Source: an uncultured Croceitalea sp. (GTDB lineage: Bacteria; Bacteroidota; Bacteroidia; Flavobacteriales; Flavobacteriaceae). From it: DNA of 64,000 nt. Position 1 is the stretch's first letter. Each line of letters begins with the position of its first letter. Position numbers and translations under genes: made by a program. Below are positions 1-9,814 of the stretch, piece after piece. The notes beneath the pieces are model-generated. The model ran no database searches and was not told the DNA's origin. It saw nothing but the letters and a program-made list of their open reading frames with translations. The stretch is from positions 37,309 through 101,308 of the forward strand of contig CANLWK010000008.1 in assembly GCA_947494805.1 (NCBI GenBank), read 5' to 3'.

Positions 1-626
1 CTTCTGAATACCATTTTAACTCACGGGTTTTGCCGATGGCCTTAACATGGCCTTCTGTTTGATATGCGAACTTATTTAGTGCATCAACGTTTCTCCAGAG
101 GCTGAAAGTTGCCATGTTTTTAAAGGGCACCTCCCCTATCCCCTTATTGAACAACAGTCCCGGGTTTGATGCCAAGTGTTCTCGTGATTTCGGAACAAAT
201 TTCCAAAACTTGATCAGTAATTTCGTTTTAATGGTCGCTCTGGTAATTACGGCATAAGCATCGATATCTTCCAATGCCGCACTTTTTTCAAACGGATTTA
301 TTCTTGCCCATTCACCGCGAGCTATAATATTCTTCATGTACAGCTGATAGTGCTCTACCGATTTCTTCCGGTACTTTTCCATAAGCCCAGAAGATTGATT
401 GAATTGAAGAGCAGCATCCTCATTTCGCCAAACCTGCAAAACAGCGTAAGTTCCAAAATCAGGACGTGGGTCAAAACCTTCGCGGCCCGTACCCAAAAGC
501 TTGTAGAATTCTTGTCCTTTCACGTTGGCAAGATACCTGTGTGCAAACTGCATCATACTAAATGCCCATAGCTTTGACCCAAAACTTTTAAATCTAAAAA
601 AAGTAAGGGTGGTAATCTGTGACATT
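1..626 (-). CDS. Spheroidene monooxygenase (CrtA)-like protein, partial at C-terminus
   Basis: My translation from an ATG at 626 stays open to the window edge, giving 208 residues without a stop. The sequence contains the stretches FGSKLWAFSMMQFA, GTGREGFDP and DFGTYAVLQVW near the N-terminus and later NPFEKSAAL, which resemble the spheroidene monooxygenase (CrtA) family, haem enzymes that oxygenate carotenoids in phototrophs. Similar proteins occur in non-phototrophic Bacteroidota, where the substrate is unclear to me. The ATG begins on the base directly before the stop codon of the upstream thioredoxin-like gene, so the two are probably one transcript and translationally coupled. The C-terminal end lies beyond base 1. 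Confidence 0.72.
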
Positions 627-1190
627 TTATTGGGCTAGCAATGAATCGAGCAATTTTTTGAACGTCTTGGTATCCCAATCGGCAATACCATTTTGTTCTA
701 CTACCACATATCCGTTTTTGTCAATCAGATAAGAGTATGGTGTTTTCTCGGGAACTTTGACAGCAGATTTATCACCAATGATCAAATACGTTACTGGAAA
801 GGTAAACTCATGCTTTTTCATGAATTCTTCAACAGGTGGGCGATTTTCATTGGTAATGATATAAAAATCCATCTGATCTTTATAGGCATCGTACAAATTT
901 TGAACACTTTTCAATTCTGCTTCACTTGGCAATCGCCATGAGGCCCAAAAGTTGATAAAAACAACTTTGCCCTTTGATTCTTCAAAATTAAAAAAGTTCC
1001 ACTCTGAATCTTTTAGGCGCCAATCGTAATCAGTAAGTTGCTTGCGCTGCGTGGCTTCCACTACATAGGGAGAAAAAGAGAACATTCGATTTAACAGTAT
1101 CTTTCCGTAATGCCCCAAGGGGGTAACAAAAAATGATAAAATGAATAGAATGACAACGATATTAAAAACCGTCTTTTTCTTAACTGCCAT
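627..1190 (-). CDS. Membrane-anchored TlpA-like thioredoxin-fold protein lacking CxxC
   Basis: 187 aa. Residues 8-24 form an N-terminal membrane anchor, followed by a periplasmic TlpA/AhpC-type thioredoxin fold. The usual active-site stretch FWATWCxxC is FWASWRLPS here (residues 81-89), so both redox cysteines are replaced (R86, S89). The cis-proline region TPYSYLIDKNG (from residue 150) is kept. Loss of both cysteines argues against disulfide exchange; a structural or binding role is an inference. The stop codon directly abuts the ATG of the CrtA-like gene, indicating an operon. The gene ends ordinarily and shows no frameshift, so it is a variant and not a pseudogene. Confidence 0.8.
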   Translation of the reverse strand: MAVKKKTVFNIVVILFILSFFVTPLGHYGKILLNRMFSFSPYVVEATQRKQLTDYDWRLKDSEWNFFNFEESKGKVVFINFWASWRLPSEAELKSVQNLYDAYKDQMDFYIITNENRPPVEEFMKKHEFTFPVTYLIIGDKSAVKVPEKTPYSYLIDKNGYVVVEQNGIADWDTKTFKKLLDSLLAQ

Positions 1191-1210
1191 AAAAATGAAA
1201 GATTAAAAAC

Positions 1211-1240
1211 AAAAAGCTCCTGATAGAACAGGAGCTTTTT
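1211..1240 (-). terminator. Rho-independent terminator after acnA
   Basis: Perfect 12-bp inverted repeat (arms 1211-1222 and 1229-1240) with a 6-nt loop. On the minus strand the stem ends in a T run. It lies 17 nt past the aconitase stop codon and upstream of the thioredoxin-like gene. Confidence 0.85.
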
Positions 1241-1257
1241 GAGTTGCATTTAAAAGA

Positions 1258-3528
1258 TTATGCATTTTCTTTTTTGATAACGTTCAAAGCCGAACCTTCT
1301 TTGAACCAATTGATTTGAGCCATATTGTACGTATGGTTTGCAATAATAGTATCCTTACTACCATCAGCATGTACCACTTCAAGAGTCAACGGCTTCTCAG
1401 GCGCAAAATCTGCAATATCAACAAAGTTGAACGTATCGTCTTCTTGAATGAGGTCGTAGTCACTTTCATTGGCAAATGTTAGCCCTAGCATACCTTGCTT
1501 CTTAAGGTTGGTCTCGTGTATTCTTGCAAAAGACTTTACCAAAACCGCAGCAACACCCAAATGTCTTGGTTGCATTGCCGCATGTTCCCTTGAAGAGCCT
1601 TCTCCATAATTATGGTCGCCAACCACTATAGAACGTATGCCGGCCGCCTTATACGCTCGTTGCGTATCTGGCACACCGCCATACTCACCGGTCAATTGAT
1701 TCTTGACAAAATTGGTTTTCTTGTTGTACGCATTGACACCACCTATCAATGTATTATTTGCAATGTTATCTAGATGTCCGCGGTAACGCAACCATGGCCC
1801 TGCCATAGAAATGTGGTCAGTCGTACACTTACCAAATGCCTTGATCAATAATTTTACCCCTTGTAACTCTCCAGGTTTGATAGGTACAAAAGGATCTAAC
1901 AATTGAAGACGCTCAGAAGCCGGTGAAACAATCACTTGAACCCCGCTACCATCTTCCATAGGAGCTACATACCCTGCATCTTCAACTGCAAAGCCTTCAG
2001 GTGGAAGTTCGTAGCCTCTTGGCTCATCCAACAGTATTTCTTCGCCATCTTCATTGATTAACTTATCGGTCATCGGATTAAAATCCAATCGACCTGAAAT
2101 TGCAATGGCCGTTACCAATTCAGGTGAGCCCACAAAAGCCAATGTATTTGGATTACCATCGGCGCGCTTGGCGAAATTTCGGTTGAACGAGTGTACGATG
2201 GTATTTCTCGGTCCGTTCGCAGCTTTATCTCCATAACGGTCCCACATACCAATGCAAGGTCCACATGCATTTGCAAAAACCGTTGCGCCTACATTATTGA
2301 ACGTCTCAATGAACCCGTCACGTTCAATCGTATAACGTACTTGTTCTGAACCCGGAGTAATTGTAAACTCAGACTTCATTTTTAACTTCTTATCAGAGAC
2401 TTGTTTTGCTAAAGACGCCGCCCGCGAAATATCTTCGTATGAAGAGTTGGTACATGAACCAATCAAACCTACTTCAACGTTCAATGGCCAGTCATTGTCT
2501 TTGGCAGCTTCTCCCATTTTTGATATTGGCGTGGCCAAATCTGGTGTAAATGGTCCATTCAAATGTGGCTCCAATGTACTTAGGTCAATCTCGATGACCT
2601 GATCAAAATAGTTTTCAGGGTTTTGGTATGCCTCAGGATCTGCGGTCAAGTGTTCTTTTGCCTCTTTTGCTGCGTCGGCAACATCTGCCCTGTCCGTAGC
2701 TCTTAGATATCTGTCCATGGACTCATCATACCCAAAAGTAGATGTGGTCGCACCGACCTCGGCGCCCATATTGCAAATGGTGCCTTTACCGGTACACGAC
2801 ATTGAAGTCGCTCCTTCACCAAAATATTCAATAATTGCTCCAGTACCGCCTTTAACGGTCAAGATGTCAGCAACTTTTAAGATAACATCCTTTGGGGCTG
2901 TCCAACCCGATAATTTTCCGGTAAGCTTTACCCCAATCAATTTTGGAAATTTAAGCTCCCATGCCATACCTGCCATCACATCAACAGCATCTGCACCACC
3001 AACTCCAATGGCAACCATACCCAAACCACCGGCATTCACCGTATGCGAATCTGTACCGATCATCATACCGCCAGGGAAAGCGTAATTTTCCAATACAACT
3101 TGATGGATGATACCTGCACCAGGTTTCCAGAAACCAATACCGTATTTGTTGGATACAGACTCTAAAAAGTCAAATACTTCATTACTCGTCTCATTGGCAC
3201 GTTTTAAATCGGCACTGGCACCAACTTTGGCCTGAATCAAGTGATCGCAATGCACTGTTGTTGGAACGGCAACTTTAGGTTTACCGGCATGCATGAACTG
3301 TAAAAGGGCCATTTGGGCTGTAGCATCTTGACATGCAACCCGATCGGGTGCAAAATCGACATAATCTTTACCCCTTGTAAAAACGGTTTCAGGATTTCCA
3401 TCCCATAAATGGGAATATAAAATCTTTTCTGACAAGGTTAAGGGTCTACCTACTAACTTTCGCGCTATGTCAACCTTTTCTCCCATGGTTGCATAGACTT
3501 TTTTGATCATGTCAATGTCAAACGCCAT
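1258..3528 (-). CDS. acnA: Aconitate hydratase (mitochondrial-type aconitase)
   Basis: 756 aa, the usual length of mitochondrial-type aconitases. It interconverts citrate and isocitrate in the TCA cycle in the cytoplasm. The [4Fe-4S] ligands are visible: C359 in GSCTNSS and C422/C425 in NACGPCIG. Substrate-binding stretches such as [11 protein letters not shown] (from residue 158) and the C-terminal swivel-domain motif [11 protein letters not shown] are also present. The N-terminus [12 protein letters not shown] is typical of the family, supporting this start. It stands alone, with a strong terminator behind it and 162 nt separating it from the upstream MoxR gene. Confidence 0.97.
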   Translation of the reverse strand: MAFDIDMIKKVYATMGEKVDIARKLVGRPLTLSEKILYSHLWDGNPETVFTRGKDYVDFAPDRVACQDATAQMALLQFMHAGKPKVAVPTTVHCDHLIQAKVGASADLKRANETSNEVFDFLESVSNKYGIGFWKPGAGIIHQVVLENYAFPGGMMIGTDSHTVNAGGLGMVAIGVGGADAVDVMAGMAWELKFPKLIGVKLTGKLSGWTAPKDVILKVADILTVKGGTGAIIEYFGEGATSMSCTGKGTICNMGAEVGATTSTFGYDESMDRYLRATDRADVADAAKEAKEHLTADPEAYQNPENYFDQVIEIDLSTLEPHLNGPFTPDLATPISKMGEAAKDNDWPLNVEVGLIGSCTNSSYEDISRAASLAKQVSDKKLKMKSEFTITPGSEQVRYTIERDGFIETFNNVGATVFANACGPCIGMWDRYGDKAANGPRNTIVHSFNRNFAKRADGNPNTLAFVGSPELVTAIAISGRLDFNPMTDKLINEDGEEILLDEPRGYELPPEGFAVEDAGYVAPMEDGSGVQVIVSPASERLQLLDPFVPIKPGELQGVKLLIKAFGKCTTDHISMAGPWLRYRGHLDNIANNTLIGGVNAYNKKTNFVKNQLTGEYGGVPDTQRAYKAAGIRSIVVGDHNYGEGSSREHAAMQPRHLGVAAVLVKSFARIHETNLKKQGMLGLTFANESDYDLIQEDDTFNFVDIADFAPEKPLTLEVVHADGSKDTIIANHTYNMAQINWFKEGSALNVIKKENA

Positions 3529-3690
3529 TATGCTTAAGTTGTTTTGAATTTACAATTCGTTAAAATTACGAAATTGAAGTGGGGTAAAAAATAGAAAAGA
3601 CGCATTAGGGGTACTTTTGCCAAAACGGAAAAATACCATTATGCTCATTATCAATTTAGTAGAAAAAAACGGGTTGAATAATTCGCTTTA

Positions 3691-4644
3691 CTACAAAAGT
3701 TGTCGAATAATTTCGTCCTCCGAAATCCCTTCAGCCTCAGCCTTGTAGTTTTTTAAGATACGATGCCTTAAAATTCCAGAGGCCACGGCTTTGACGTCTT
3801 CAATATCAGGGGAGAATTTACCATTGACTGCCGCATTTGCCTTTGCAGCCAATACCAAATTTTGAGAAGCACGAGGACCGGCGCCCCAATCGATATAGTT
3901 TTTTACAAAATCAGAAGCACCCTCTAGATTGGGCCTTGTTTTATTGACCAACCGAACCGTATAATCCACGACGTTATCGGGCACCGGAATTCTACGAATC
4001 AAACTTTGTACATCATTGATACCATCTGCACTGAACAAGGTATTTAGGTGCACAGAGGCGTCAGATGTTGTTGACTTTACAATGGCAATCTCTTCTTCAA
4101 CCGATGGGTAGGTCAATCTAATGGCAAACATAAAACGGTCGAGCTGTGCCTCGGGCAAGGGATACGTTCCTTCTTGTTCAATAGGGTTTTGTGTTGCCAA
4201 AACAAAATATGGCCTTTCTAACTTGTGTCGCTGTCCAGCTATGGTCACGGCTCTTTCTTGCATAGCCTCAAGCAGTGCAGCTTGCGTTTTGGGCGGAGTA
4301 CGGTTAATTTCGTCAGCTAAGATGATGTTCGCAAAAACCGGTCCCTTGATAAACTTAAAATTACGGTTTTGGTCCAATACCTCACTACCTAAAATATCAC
4401 TCGGCATTAAATCAGGGGTAAACTGTATCCTTTTGAAATCAAGCCCTAAAGTCTGGGCAATGGTATTGACCATTAAGGTTTTAGCCAAACCAGGAACACC
4501 AATTAATAGCGAATGTCCCCCAGTGTAAATTGATAATAAAATCTGGTCAACAACCTCTTCTTGACCAACGATGACTTTTGCAATCTCCTTTTTTAAGTCT
4601 TTGTGTTTTTCAACCAGACTTTCAATAGCCGCTACGTCAGACAT
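3691..4644 (-). CDS. MoxR-family AAA+ ATPase
   Basis: 317 aa. Walker A is GVPGLAKT (residues 49-56), Walker B is IILADE (ending at D111-E112), and the sensor region ATQNPIEQEGTYPLPEAQ is characteristic of MoxR ATPases, which act as chaperone-like ATPases, often with von Willebrand A or DUF58 proteins. The usual partners are not adjacent here; instead the gene follows the SurA-like gene with one base between stop and start, so it is co-transcribed with the periplasmic folding genes. A role linked to envelope assembly is an inference from that context. Confidence 0.92.
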   Translation of the reverse strand: MSDVAAIESLVEKHKDLKKEIAKVIVGQEEVVDQILLSIYTGGHSLLIGVPGLAKTLMVNTIAQTLGLDFKRIQFTPDLMPSDILGSEVLDQNRNFKFIKGPVFANIILADEINRTPPKTQAALLEAMQERAVTIAGQRHKLERPYFVLATQNPIEQEGTYPLPEAQLDRFMFAIRLTYPSVEEEIAIVKSTTSDASVHLNTLFSADGINDVQSLIRRIPVPDNVVDYTVRLVNKTRPNLEGASDFVKNYIDWGAGPRASQNLVLAAKANAAVNGKFSPDIEDVKAVASGILRHRILKNYKAEAEGISEDEIIRQLL

Positions 4645-4645
4645 A

Positions 4646-6070
4646 CTAGTTCTTTACCCAATTGTTTGAAAAATCACAGTCTTTGTTCTCGTTACTGACT
4701 TGAATATAAACGTCTTCTATCTTTTCTTTCATCCATTCTTGAACTGCCTTGAACTGTTTTTCACGTAAGGCCAACTCTTGAATTTTAATATAGTCACGGG
4801 CAAAATCGGCCTTGTGCTCATCGAAACGGTTAGAAATCTGCATGATCTTAAACTTTGGTGCACCTCCACGAGGGTCATCTTCACGAACCGGGCGCGAAAT
4901 CTCACCATCTTTTAAATCGCGAACTTGATTGTACAACGAGGGATCCATTTTGGTCAACTCAAATTTAGAGTCAAAGTTTATCGGGTTGCGCAACACACCA
5001 CCGTCGAACTTGGTCTCCTTTTCATCAGAAAAATTTAGGGCCGCCTCAGCAAAGGTGTATTTTCCATCCAGCACCTGTTTACGAATGGTATCCAACTCTT
5101 GAGAAGCTTTTAACATGGCTTCGTTAGAAATCTCAGGAATCAGGAGAATATGTCTCAAATCTACTTCTTGGCCCCGAATCTTCTCGACCAAAATGATATG
5201 ATATCCAAAGTCTGTCTCAAATGGGTCTGAAATCTCACCCTCTTGCAAACTAAAAGCAACATCTTTGAACTCTTTTACAAAGGGGGTTTCACGGGTCATA
5301 CTGTAAAAGCCACCTTTGGACTTTGAACCAGGGTCTTGTGAGTACAAAATAGCCTTAACATTAAAGCTAGAACCATTGTCTTCAACATCTTGTTTAATGG
5401 TCTTCAAACGATCAATGACCTTTTGTTTCTCCAAATCCGAAGGTTGGGGCTGCTTTACAATCTGTGAGATTTCCAGTTCAGCGCCAAAAACAGGTCTTTC
5501 ATCTTCAGGTATCTTGTAAAAGAATTGACGTACTTCTTCTGGGGTTACCTGTACGTCTTCTGTTATCTTGGTTTGCATTTTTTCTGAAAGCATTCGAAGT
5601 TTATTGATTTCGAACAGCTCTTTTCTAAAACTTTCCAAATCAGCTTTCTTATAATACTTTAACATCTTTTCAACGCTTCCTATTTGTGAAGACAGCTGCT
5701 GAATTTGGCGGTCGCTTGTAGCGTTCACCTGGTCATCAGAAACCAACAGACTATCTTGAACGGCCTGATGGGCATATAGACGATCTTCCATTAACTTGCC
5801 CAAGAGTTGGCAATGGGTAATATCTTCTGTTGAAGCACCTTGACTTTTCAGATCGATCAACGTCTTTTCAATATCAGAGTCCAAGATTACATAATCACCG
5901 ATTACCGATGCAATACCATCTATCTTAACTTTTGGACCAGTGGTTACACTATCTTTCTGCACATCCGTCGCTGATGCCACCATGGTGTTCTCAGTTTCGG
6001 CCTCTTGCCCAAAGGTTAAACCGATAGTACCCAAAAGTGCTACAGCAAAAATCTTACTTCTCGTTCGCAT
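4646..6070 (-). CDS. SurA-like periplasmic peptidyl-prolyl isomerase (parvulin)
   Basis: 474 aa from the ATG at 6070, chosen because it begins MRTRSKIFAVALLGTIGLTFG, a good Sec signal peptide; the longer reading from 6103 would put a hydrophilic extension in front of it. After a SurA-type N-terminal chaperone region (about 35-190) come two parvulin modules, one around residues 195-300 (GSKSKGGFYSM, FGYHIILVE) and one around 305-415 (LRHILLIP, DGGVLRNP). It should assist folding of outer-membrane proteins. The start overlaps the end of the upstream lipoprotein gene by 17 nt, and moxR follows directly. Confidence 0.88.
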   Translation of the reverse strand: MRTRSKIFAVALLGTIGLTFGQEAETENTMVASATDVQKDSVTTGPKVKIDGIASVIGDYVILDSDIEKTLIDLKSQGASTEDITHCQLLGKLMEDRLYAHQAVQDSLLVSDDQVNATSDRQIQQLSSQIGSVEKMLKYYKKADLESFRKELFEINKLRMLSEKMQTKITEDVQVTPEEVRQFFYKIPEDERPVFGAELEISQIVKQPQPSDLEKQKVIDRLKTIKQDVEDNGSSFNVKAILYSQDPGSKSKGGFYSMTRETPFVKEFKDVAFSLQEGEISDPFETDFGYHIILVEKIRGQEVDLRHILLIPEISNEAMLKASQELDTIRKQVLDGKYTFAEAALNFSDEKETKFDGGVLRNPINFDSKFELTKMDPSLYNQVRDLKDGEISRPVREDDPRGGAPKFKIMQISNRFDEHKADFARDYIKIQELALREKQFKAVQEWMKEKIEDVYIQVSNENKDCDFSNNWVKN

Positions 6071-6935
6071 ATATCTCAAATTCATTCTGTTTAATGGCTT
6101 CATCGATAATTTCTGTCTCCAATCGCTTTTCGTAATCGAGACGTCTTTTGTTCAATATTATTCTCGTGATATCTGGTTTGATATAGGGTAGTGGCGCAAT
6201 ATCGTTAATATCAAGAATATCAGTTACCTTACCCAAATATACCCCTAATGAATCTTGCAGTTCAAAAAATTGTGATTTCTTTAAGTACCGCTCTTGATTC
6301 GCATAATTTATTGCCGGAATTTCACCCATGACCCTGGTGGCACTCACCCAGATAGAATCGTTGAAATGTATTTTTTTAAATTGTACCGCAATAGAATCTA
6401 AATACTCTTTATCATTTTCCTTGAAAGACTGAATTCTTTTGACAACCTCATTTTTATTGAGAAACTGGGTAGGCAATACCACAAATCGAAGTTGCACCAA
6501 TTTCTCGTTCAATTTGAAATTTTCTTTCTGCTTCTCATAATATGTGCTGAGCTGTGCATCACTCACGGCCGTATCATTTGATTGTTGTACCAGTGCCTCA
6601 ATATAGGCTCGGGTATATAGATCCGTGCGGTAGTCATTCACCAAACGATCAAACCGCGCCAATTTATCTTCGGGCAGGTTTATCTTTGACTTTGAAAACA
6701 ACAGTTGTTTCGATGCCCATTTATTGATATAGTTGACCACAAAGGCAGCACTGTCTTGCGGTGACATCTCTTTGGTGATAAAGGGGGCTACATCTTGTGA
6801 ATAAAGATACGCCTCGCCAACACGGGCAATAGGGGCTGTCTCAACCTCATCTTTGAAAAAAGAGCCACAGGCACCAAGGGTCAATACGATGACCACTACT
6901 AATACCTTTGGTATATGTATGCGATAAAAATGCAT
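6054..6935 (-). CDS. SurA/PrsA N-domain-like lipoprotein (foldase-type)
   Basis: 293 aa. A signal peptide ends in a lipobox (LTLGAC, cysteine about residue 23), so it is a lipoprotein. The body resembles the helical N-terminal chaperone domain of SurA/PrsA foldases (for example VNYINKWASKQLLFSKSKI) but I see no clear parvulin catalytic module. Its position as first gene of a three-gene unit with the SurA-like protein and MoxR supports a periplasmic folding role. The assignment rests on distant resemblance and gene context. Confidence 0.7.
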   Translation of the reverse strand: MHFYRIHIPKVLVVVIVLTLGACGSFFKDEVETAPIARVGEAYLYSQDVAPFITKEMSPQDSAAFVVNYINKWASKQLLFSKSKINLPEDKLARFDRLVNDYRTDLYTRAYIEALVQQSNDTAVSDAQLSTYYEKQKENFKLNEKLVQLRFVVLPTQFLNKNEVVKRIQSFKENDKEYLDSIAVQFKKIHFNDSIWVSATRVMGEIPAINYANQERYLKKSQFFELQDSLGVYLGKVTDILDINDIAPLPYIKPDITRIILNKRRLDYEKRLETEIIDEAIKQNEFEIYANEK

Positions 6936-7170
6936 TCGGCAAAAATAACAATTACTTCAAGGCATACAAGTTGCCCCCTAAGTGATTAACACATTTTTAG
7001 TAACGATAGGTATTTTTTGGGCTTCAAGGATATGACCTTAAATGAAAAAGGTCTAGTTTACAAATGGTTGTCAGAACAATGTTTTTTAGCCCTCTCTTCT
7101 CGTTCGCATTAAAAACTAAATAAATTTTTAGAACTTTAGCCAACGAGAAATAACTATACCAAACACCAAA

Positions 7171-7422
7171 ATGGAAAAAGTACTGGACCGAAAAATCAAA
7201 TTAATTTGGGATTTCAAAGGCCAAGCGGCCGCCAAGACCGCCGAGCACTACGAAATTCATTTAAAGGAATACATTCTTAACGAAGAATTGAAATTTGACA
7301 CCACAGGATACCAACATTTAAGCGAGATGCACAGTATTGCTTATTTAGTGGTGGCGGAATTTGAAATGCTACAGGCCCGTGATGATCTCAAACCCCATCG
7401 TGGTGAGGTATACCAAGATTAA
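7171..7422 (+). CDS. Conserved small flavobacterial protein, unknown function
   Basis: 83 aa, soluble and charged, starting MEKVLDRKIKLIWDFKG. I recognise no domain. The composition and codon use look like a real gene, and the next gene starts 13 nt after its stop, suggesting co-transcription with the beta-lactamase-like lipoprotein. There is no signal peptide, so the protein is probably cytoplasmic. The 235-bp gap upstream separates it from the divergent folding operon and should hold both promoters, though I found no full consensus there. Confidence 0.72.
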   Translation: MEKVLDRKIKLIWDFKGQAAAKTAEHYEIHLKEYILNEELKFDTTGYQHLSEMHSIAYLVVAEFEMLQARDDLKPHRGEVYQD

Positions 7423-7435
7423 TCAAACCAAACTC

Positions 7436-8569
7436 ATGCGATTTAAGATTCTTTTCTATCTAGCAGTGCTCTTTTTGTTTGCTGCATGCGCAGAAAAAAT
7501 TCCCAAAGACCCACTGCTAGCAGCTCTATCCTCTGAACATCCAAAAATTAAGAGGGTCATGGATAGCATTGGCAGTTACGAAGTTCAGATTCGCTACACA
7601 CAGATCGATCGTTCAAAAGATAGTATTGTCTTTTCAGATTATGACTTTCAAGTTGATGAAAATCGTTATTTCTATCCGGCGAGTACAGTCAAGTTTCCCG
7701 CAGCTGTTGCCGCATTGGAAAAACTCAACGAACTGGATAGCCTTGCGCGCAATACAGTTTTCTTTATTGAAGGTGATACCATTCGTACTACATTTTCTAG
7801 GTCCATCCAGGAGATTTTCGCCGTGAGCGACAACGCGGCCAATAACCGCTTGGTCGAATTTTTGGGCCAAGATGATTTGAATCAAAGAATGCAACAAAGG
7901 GGGGTGGCTCCCATTCGTATTGCACATCGGCTTTCAACCGAAAACGCAGATGATGTGACGACCAAGCCCTTGGTCATTTACCTAAACGACAGTACCACGG
8001 CAACATCAGCACCATTGATAAGCAAAAGCTTGGCCAGGTTAACTTTGGACAAAATTGAAAAAGGAAACGGATTCTATGCCGGGGGTTCGTTATATCAAGA
8101 ACCTTTTGATTTTGCTTTGAAGAACTATTACCCTGTAACGGCACAGCACGAACTATTAAAACGAATCGTTTTCCCTAATGAGTTCACCAAAGACGAACAA
8201 TTTAACTTAAGTAAAGAACAACACGAGTTTCTTTTACAAGCGATGCATACCTTACCAAAAGATACCGGGTATGATCAAGAGGAATATTACGATAGTTATG
8301 GCAAGTTCTTTATGTTCGGTGATACTACGGATCCAATACCAGAACATATAAAAATCTATAATAAAGTAGGGTACGCCTACGGAACCTTGACCGACTGCGC
8401 TTATATTAAAGATCTAAAAAACAATATTGATTTTATGGTGACCGCTACGATTCTGGTCAATAAAGATGGGATATTCAACGACGACAAATACGAATACGAT
8501 GAAATCGGCATTCCCTTTTTGGCACAATTGGGACGAGAACTTTACCAACTTGAACTGGCACGTAAATAA
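7436..8569 (+). CDS. Class A beta-lactamase-like serine hydrolase, lipoprotein
   Basis: 377 aa from the ATG at 7436, selected because it gives a lipoprotein signal peptide with lipobox FAAC (C18); the longer reading from 7361 overlaps the preceding gene. The three marks of the penicillin-binding/class A fold are seen: STVK (S83-K86), SDN (131-133) and a KVG triad in YNKVGYAYG. The family (beta-lactamase2 type) includes hydrolases of unknown substrate as well as true beta-lactamases, so resistance should not be assumed. Outer-membrane or periplasmic location is inferred from the lipobox. Confidence 0.85.
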   Translation: MRFKILFYLAVLFLFAACAEKIPKDPLLAALSSEHPKIKRVMDSIGSYEVQIRYTQIDRSKDSIVFSDYDFQVDENRYFYPASTVKFPAAVAALEKLNELDSLARNTVFFIEGDTIRTTFSRSIQEIFAVSDNAANNRLVEFLGQDDLNQRMQQRGVAPIRIAHRLSTENADDVTTKPLVIYLNDSTTATSAPLISKSLARLTLDKIEKGNGFYAGGSLYQEPFDFALKNYYPVTAQHELLKRIVFPNEFTKDEQFNLSKEQHEFLLQAMHTLPKDTGYDQEEYYDSYGKFFMFGDTTDPIPEHIKIYNKVGYAYGTLTDCAYIKDLKNNIDFMVTATILVNKDGIFNDDKYEYDEIGIPFLAQLGRELYQLELARK

Positions 8570-8591
8570 AAAAGCGCCGCATTGCGACGCT
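8565..8591 (-). terminator. Terminator of the fasciclin gene
   Basis: Hairpin arms 8573-8580 and 8584-8591 with one mismatch and a 3-nt loop. The minus strand then runs into T-rich sequence, so it fits the minus-strand fasciclin gene better than the plus-strand hydrolase. Confidence 0.65.
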
Positions 8592-8616
8592 CCCTTCATA
8601 GATCAGTACCGTAGCA

Positions 8617-9132
8617 TTATGGCATCACTACATCTTCAATGATGTGGATCACACCATTTGAGGCCATAACATCTGTTTTACTGATTTTGCTATAATTTCC
8701 GTTGGCATCCATAAGGTAAATACCCCCATCTTTACTGACAGCAGTCAATTTTCCACCGTTCAAAGTGGTCAATTCTGCCTTACCGTTACCACTTTTCAAT
8801 GCTGCAGCGACATCTTTGGCAGCCAATTTACCAGCAACCACGTGATAGGTTAAAATAGCTGAAAGCTTTTCCTTGTTCGCTGGCTCCAAGAGTGCATTTA
8901 AGGTTTTTGCATCAATTTTTGCAAAACCTGAGTTAACCGGTGCAAACACGGTAAAAGGACCGTCTCCTTTTAATGCACCTACCAGATCAGCTGCTTTTAA
9001 AGCAGTGACCAAAGTTGAGAAATCATCTACTGAAGCGGCGATATCAACGATATCTTTAGACTTCTGTGCAGTAGTTGTTTGTGTAAATAAGATTACGGCT
9101 AAAGTTGATAGAATAAAAATTACTTTTTTCAT
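8617..9132 (-). CDS. Secreted fasciclin (FAS1) domain protein
   Basis: 171 aa from the ATG at 9132, which gives a Sec signal peptide (MKKVIFILSTLAVILF); the reading from 9177 adds an implausible basic extension. One FAS1 domain fills the mature protein, with the H1 region GPFTVFAPVNSGF and the H2-like end NGVIHIIEDVVMP. FAS1 proteins are extracellular and mediate adhesion. It is transcribed divergently from an ECF sigma/anti-sigma-K pair, an arrangement reminiscent of mycobacterial SigK/RskA, which control fasciclin proteins; regulation by the neighbours is an inference. Confidence 0.92.
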   Translation of the reverse strand: MKKVIFILSTLAVILFTQTTTAQKSKDIVDIAASVDDFSTLVTALKAADLVGALKGDGPFTVFAPVNSGFAKIDAKTLNALLEPANKEKLSAILTYHVVAGKLAAKDVAAALKSGNGKAELTTLNGGKLTAVSKDGGIYLMDANGNYSKISKTDVMASNGVIHIIEDVVMP

Positions 9133-9250
9133 TTTTGTTGTTTTAATATTTAATAGAATGATTTTTTTTGCGCGCATTCTATATCTATTTACACCGTGGT
9201 TTTTCTAATGGATGAACCAAATCTTTTTTTATCATATCTTTAACATTGAG

Positions 9251-9814
9251 ATGGGTCAACAGCCAGAAGACATAGCAATAATCAATCGATTAAAGGGAAA
9301 AGATAAAGACGCTCTCTACCTGCTTTACGATAAATATTCTTCTGCACTGTTCGGGGTTATTCTGCGTATGTGCCGTAATCAATCCCTGGCCGAAGATCTA
9401 CTGCAAGAGACCTTTGTGAAGATTTGGCAAAAAATAGATATGTATGACCCAAATAAAGGTAGATTCTATACGTGGGCATATCGAATAGCCAAAAACACAA
9501 CCCTAAATCAGATAAGAAAACCCGATTTGCTCATCCAAAGTGAAGAATTAGGTGTAGATACAAATAAAACCACCCCTGAAGATAGTCCCCTAGACTTTGC
9601 CGAGTTGAACGGGGCCATAAATAAACTTGAACCTCACCACAAAGAGGCGATTACCCTGGTATACTTTAAAGGGTATACCCATAGAGAAGCCAATATAGCC
9701 ATGGGTGTGCCATTGGGCACGTTCAAATCATATATTAGGCAAGCGCTGCAAGTATTGCGCGAAAGTTATTCGCAGGCCTTGGTACTGCTATGGACACTGC
9801 TAAATACTTTTTGA
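9251..9814 (+). CDS. ECF RNA polymerase sigma factor (SigK-like)
   Basis: 187 aa from the ATG at 9251. Region 2 is recognisable in LAEDLLQETFVKIWQ and GRFYTWAYRIAKN, and region 4 in the helix-turn-helix YKGYTHREANIAMGVPLGTFKSYIRQALQVLRE-like segment. The upstream ATG at 9212 would add a poor hydrophobic extension. The stop codon TGA overlaps the ATG of the anti-sigma gene, so the two are translationally coupled. It likely directs transcription in response to an envelope signal transmitted by the anti-sigma factor. Confidence 0.92.
   Translation: MGQQPEDIAIINRLKGKDKDALYLLYDKYSSALFGVILRMCRNQSLAEDLLQETFVKIWQKIDMYDPNKGRFYTWAYRIAKNTTLNQIRKPDLLIQSEELGVDTNKTTPEDSPLDFAELNGAINKLEPHHKEAITLVYFKGYTHREANIAMGVPLGTFKSYIRQALQVLRESYSQALVLLWTLLNTF

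Noticed and set aside
7436-8569. Acquired beta-lactam resistance gene
   Set aside because: Motifs fit the class A fold, but the lipoprotein form, position in ordinary chromosome and diverged KVG motif give no evidence of resistance or mobility.
8573-8591. Plus-strand terminator for the class A hydrolase gene
   Set aside because: No T run follows on the plus strand; the hairpin fits the minus-strand fasciclin gene.
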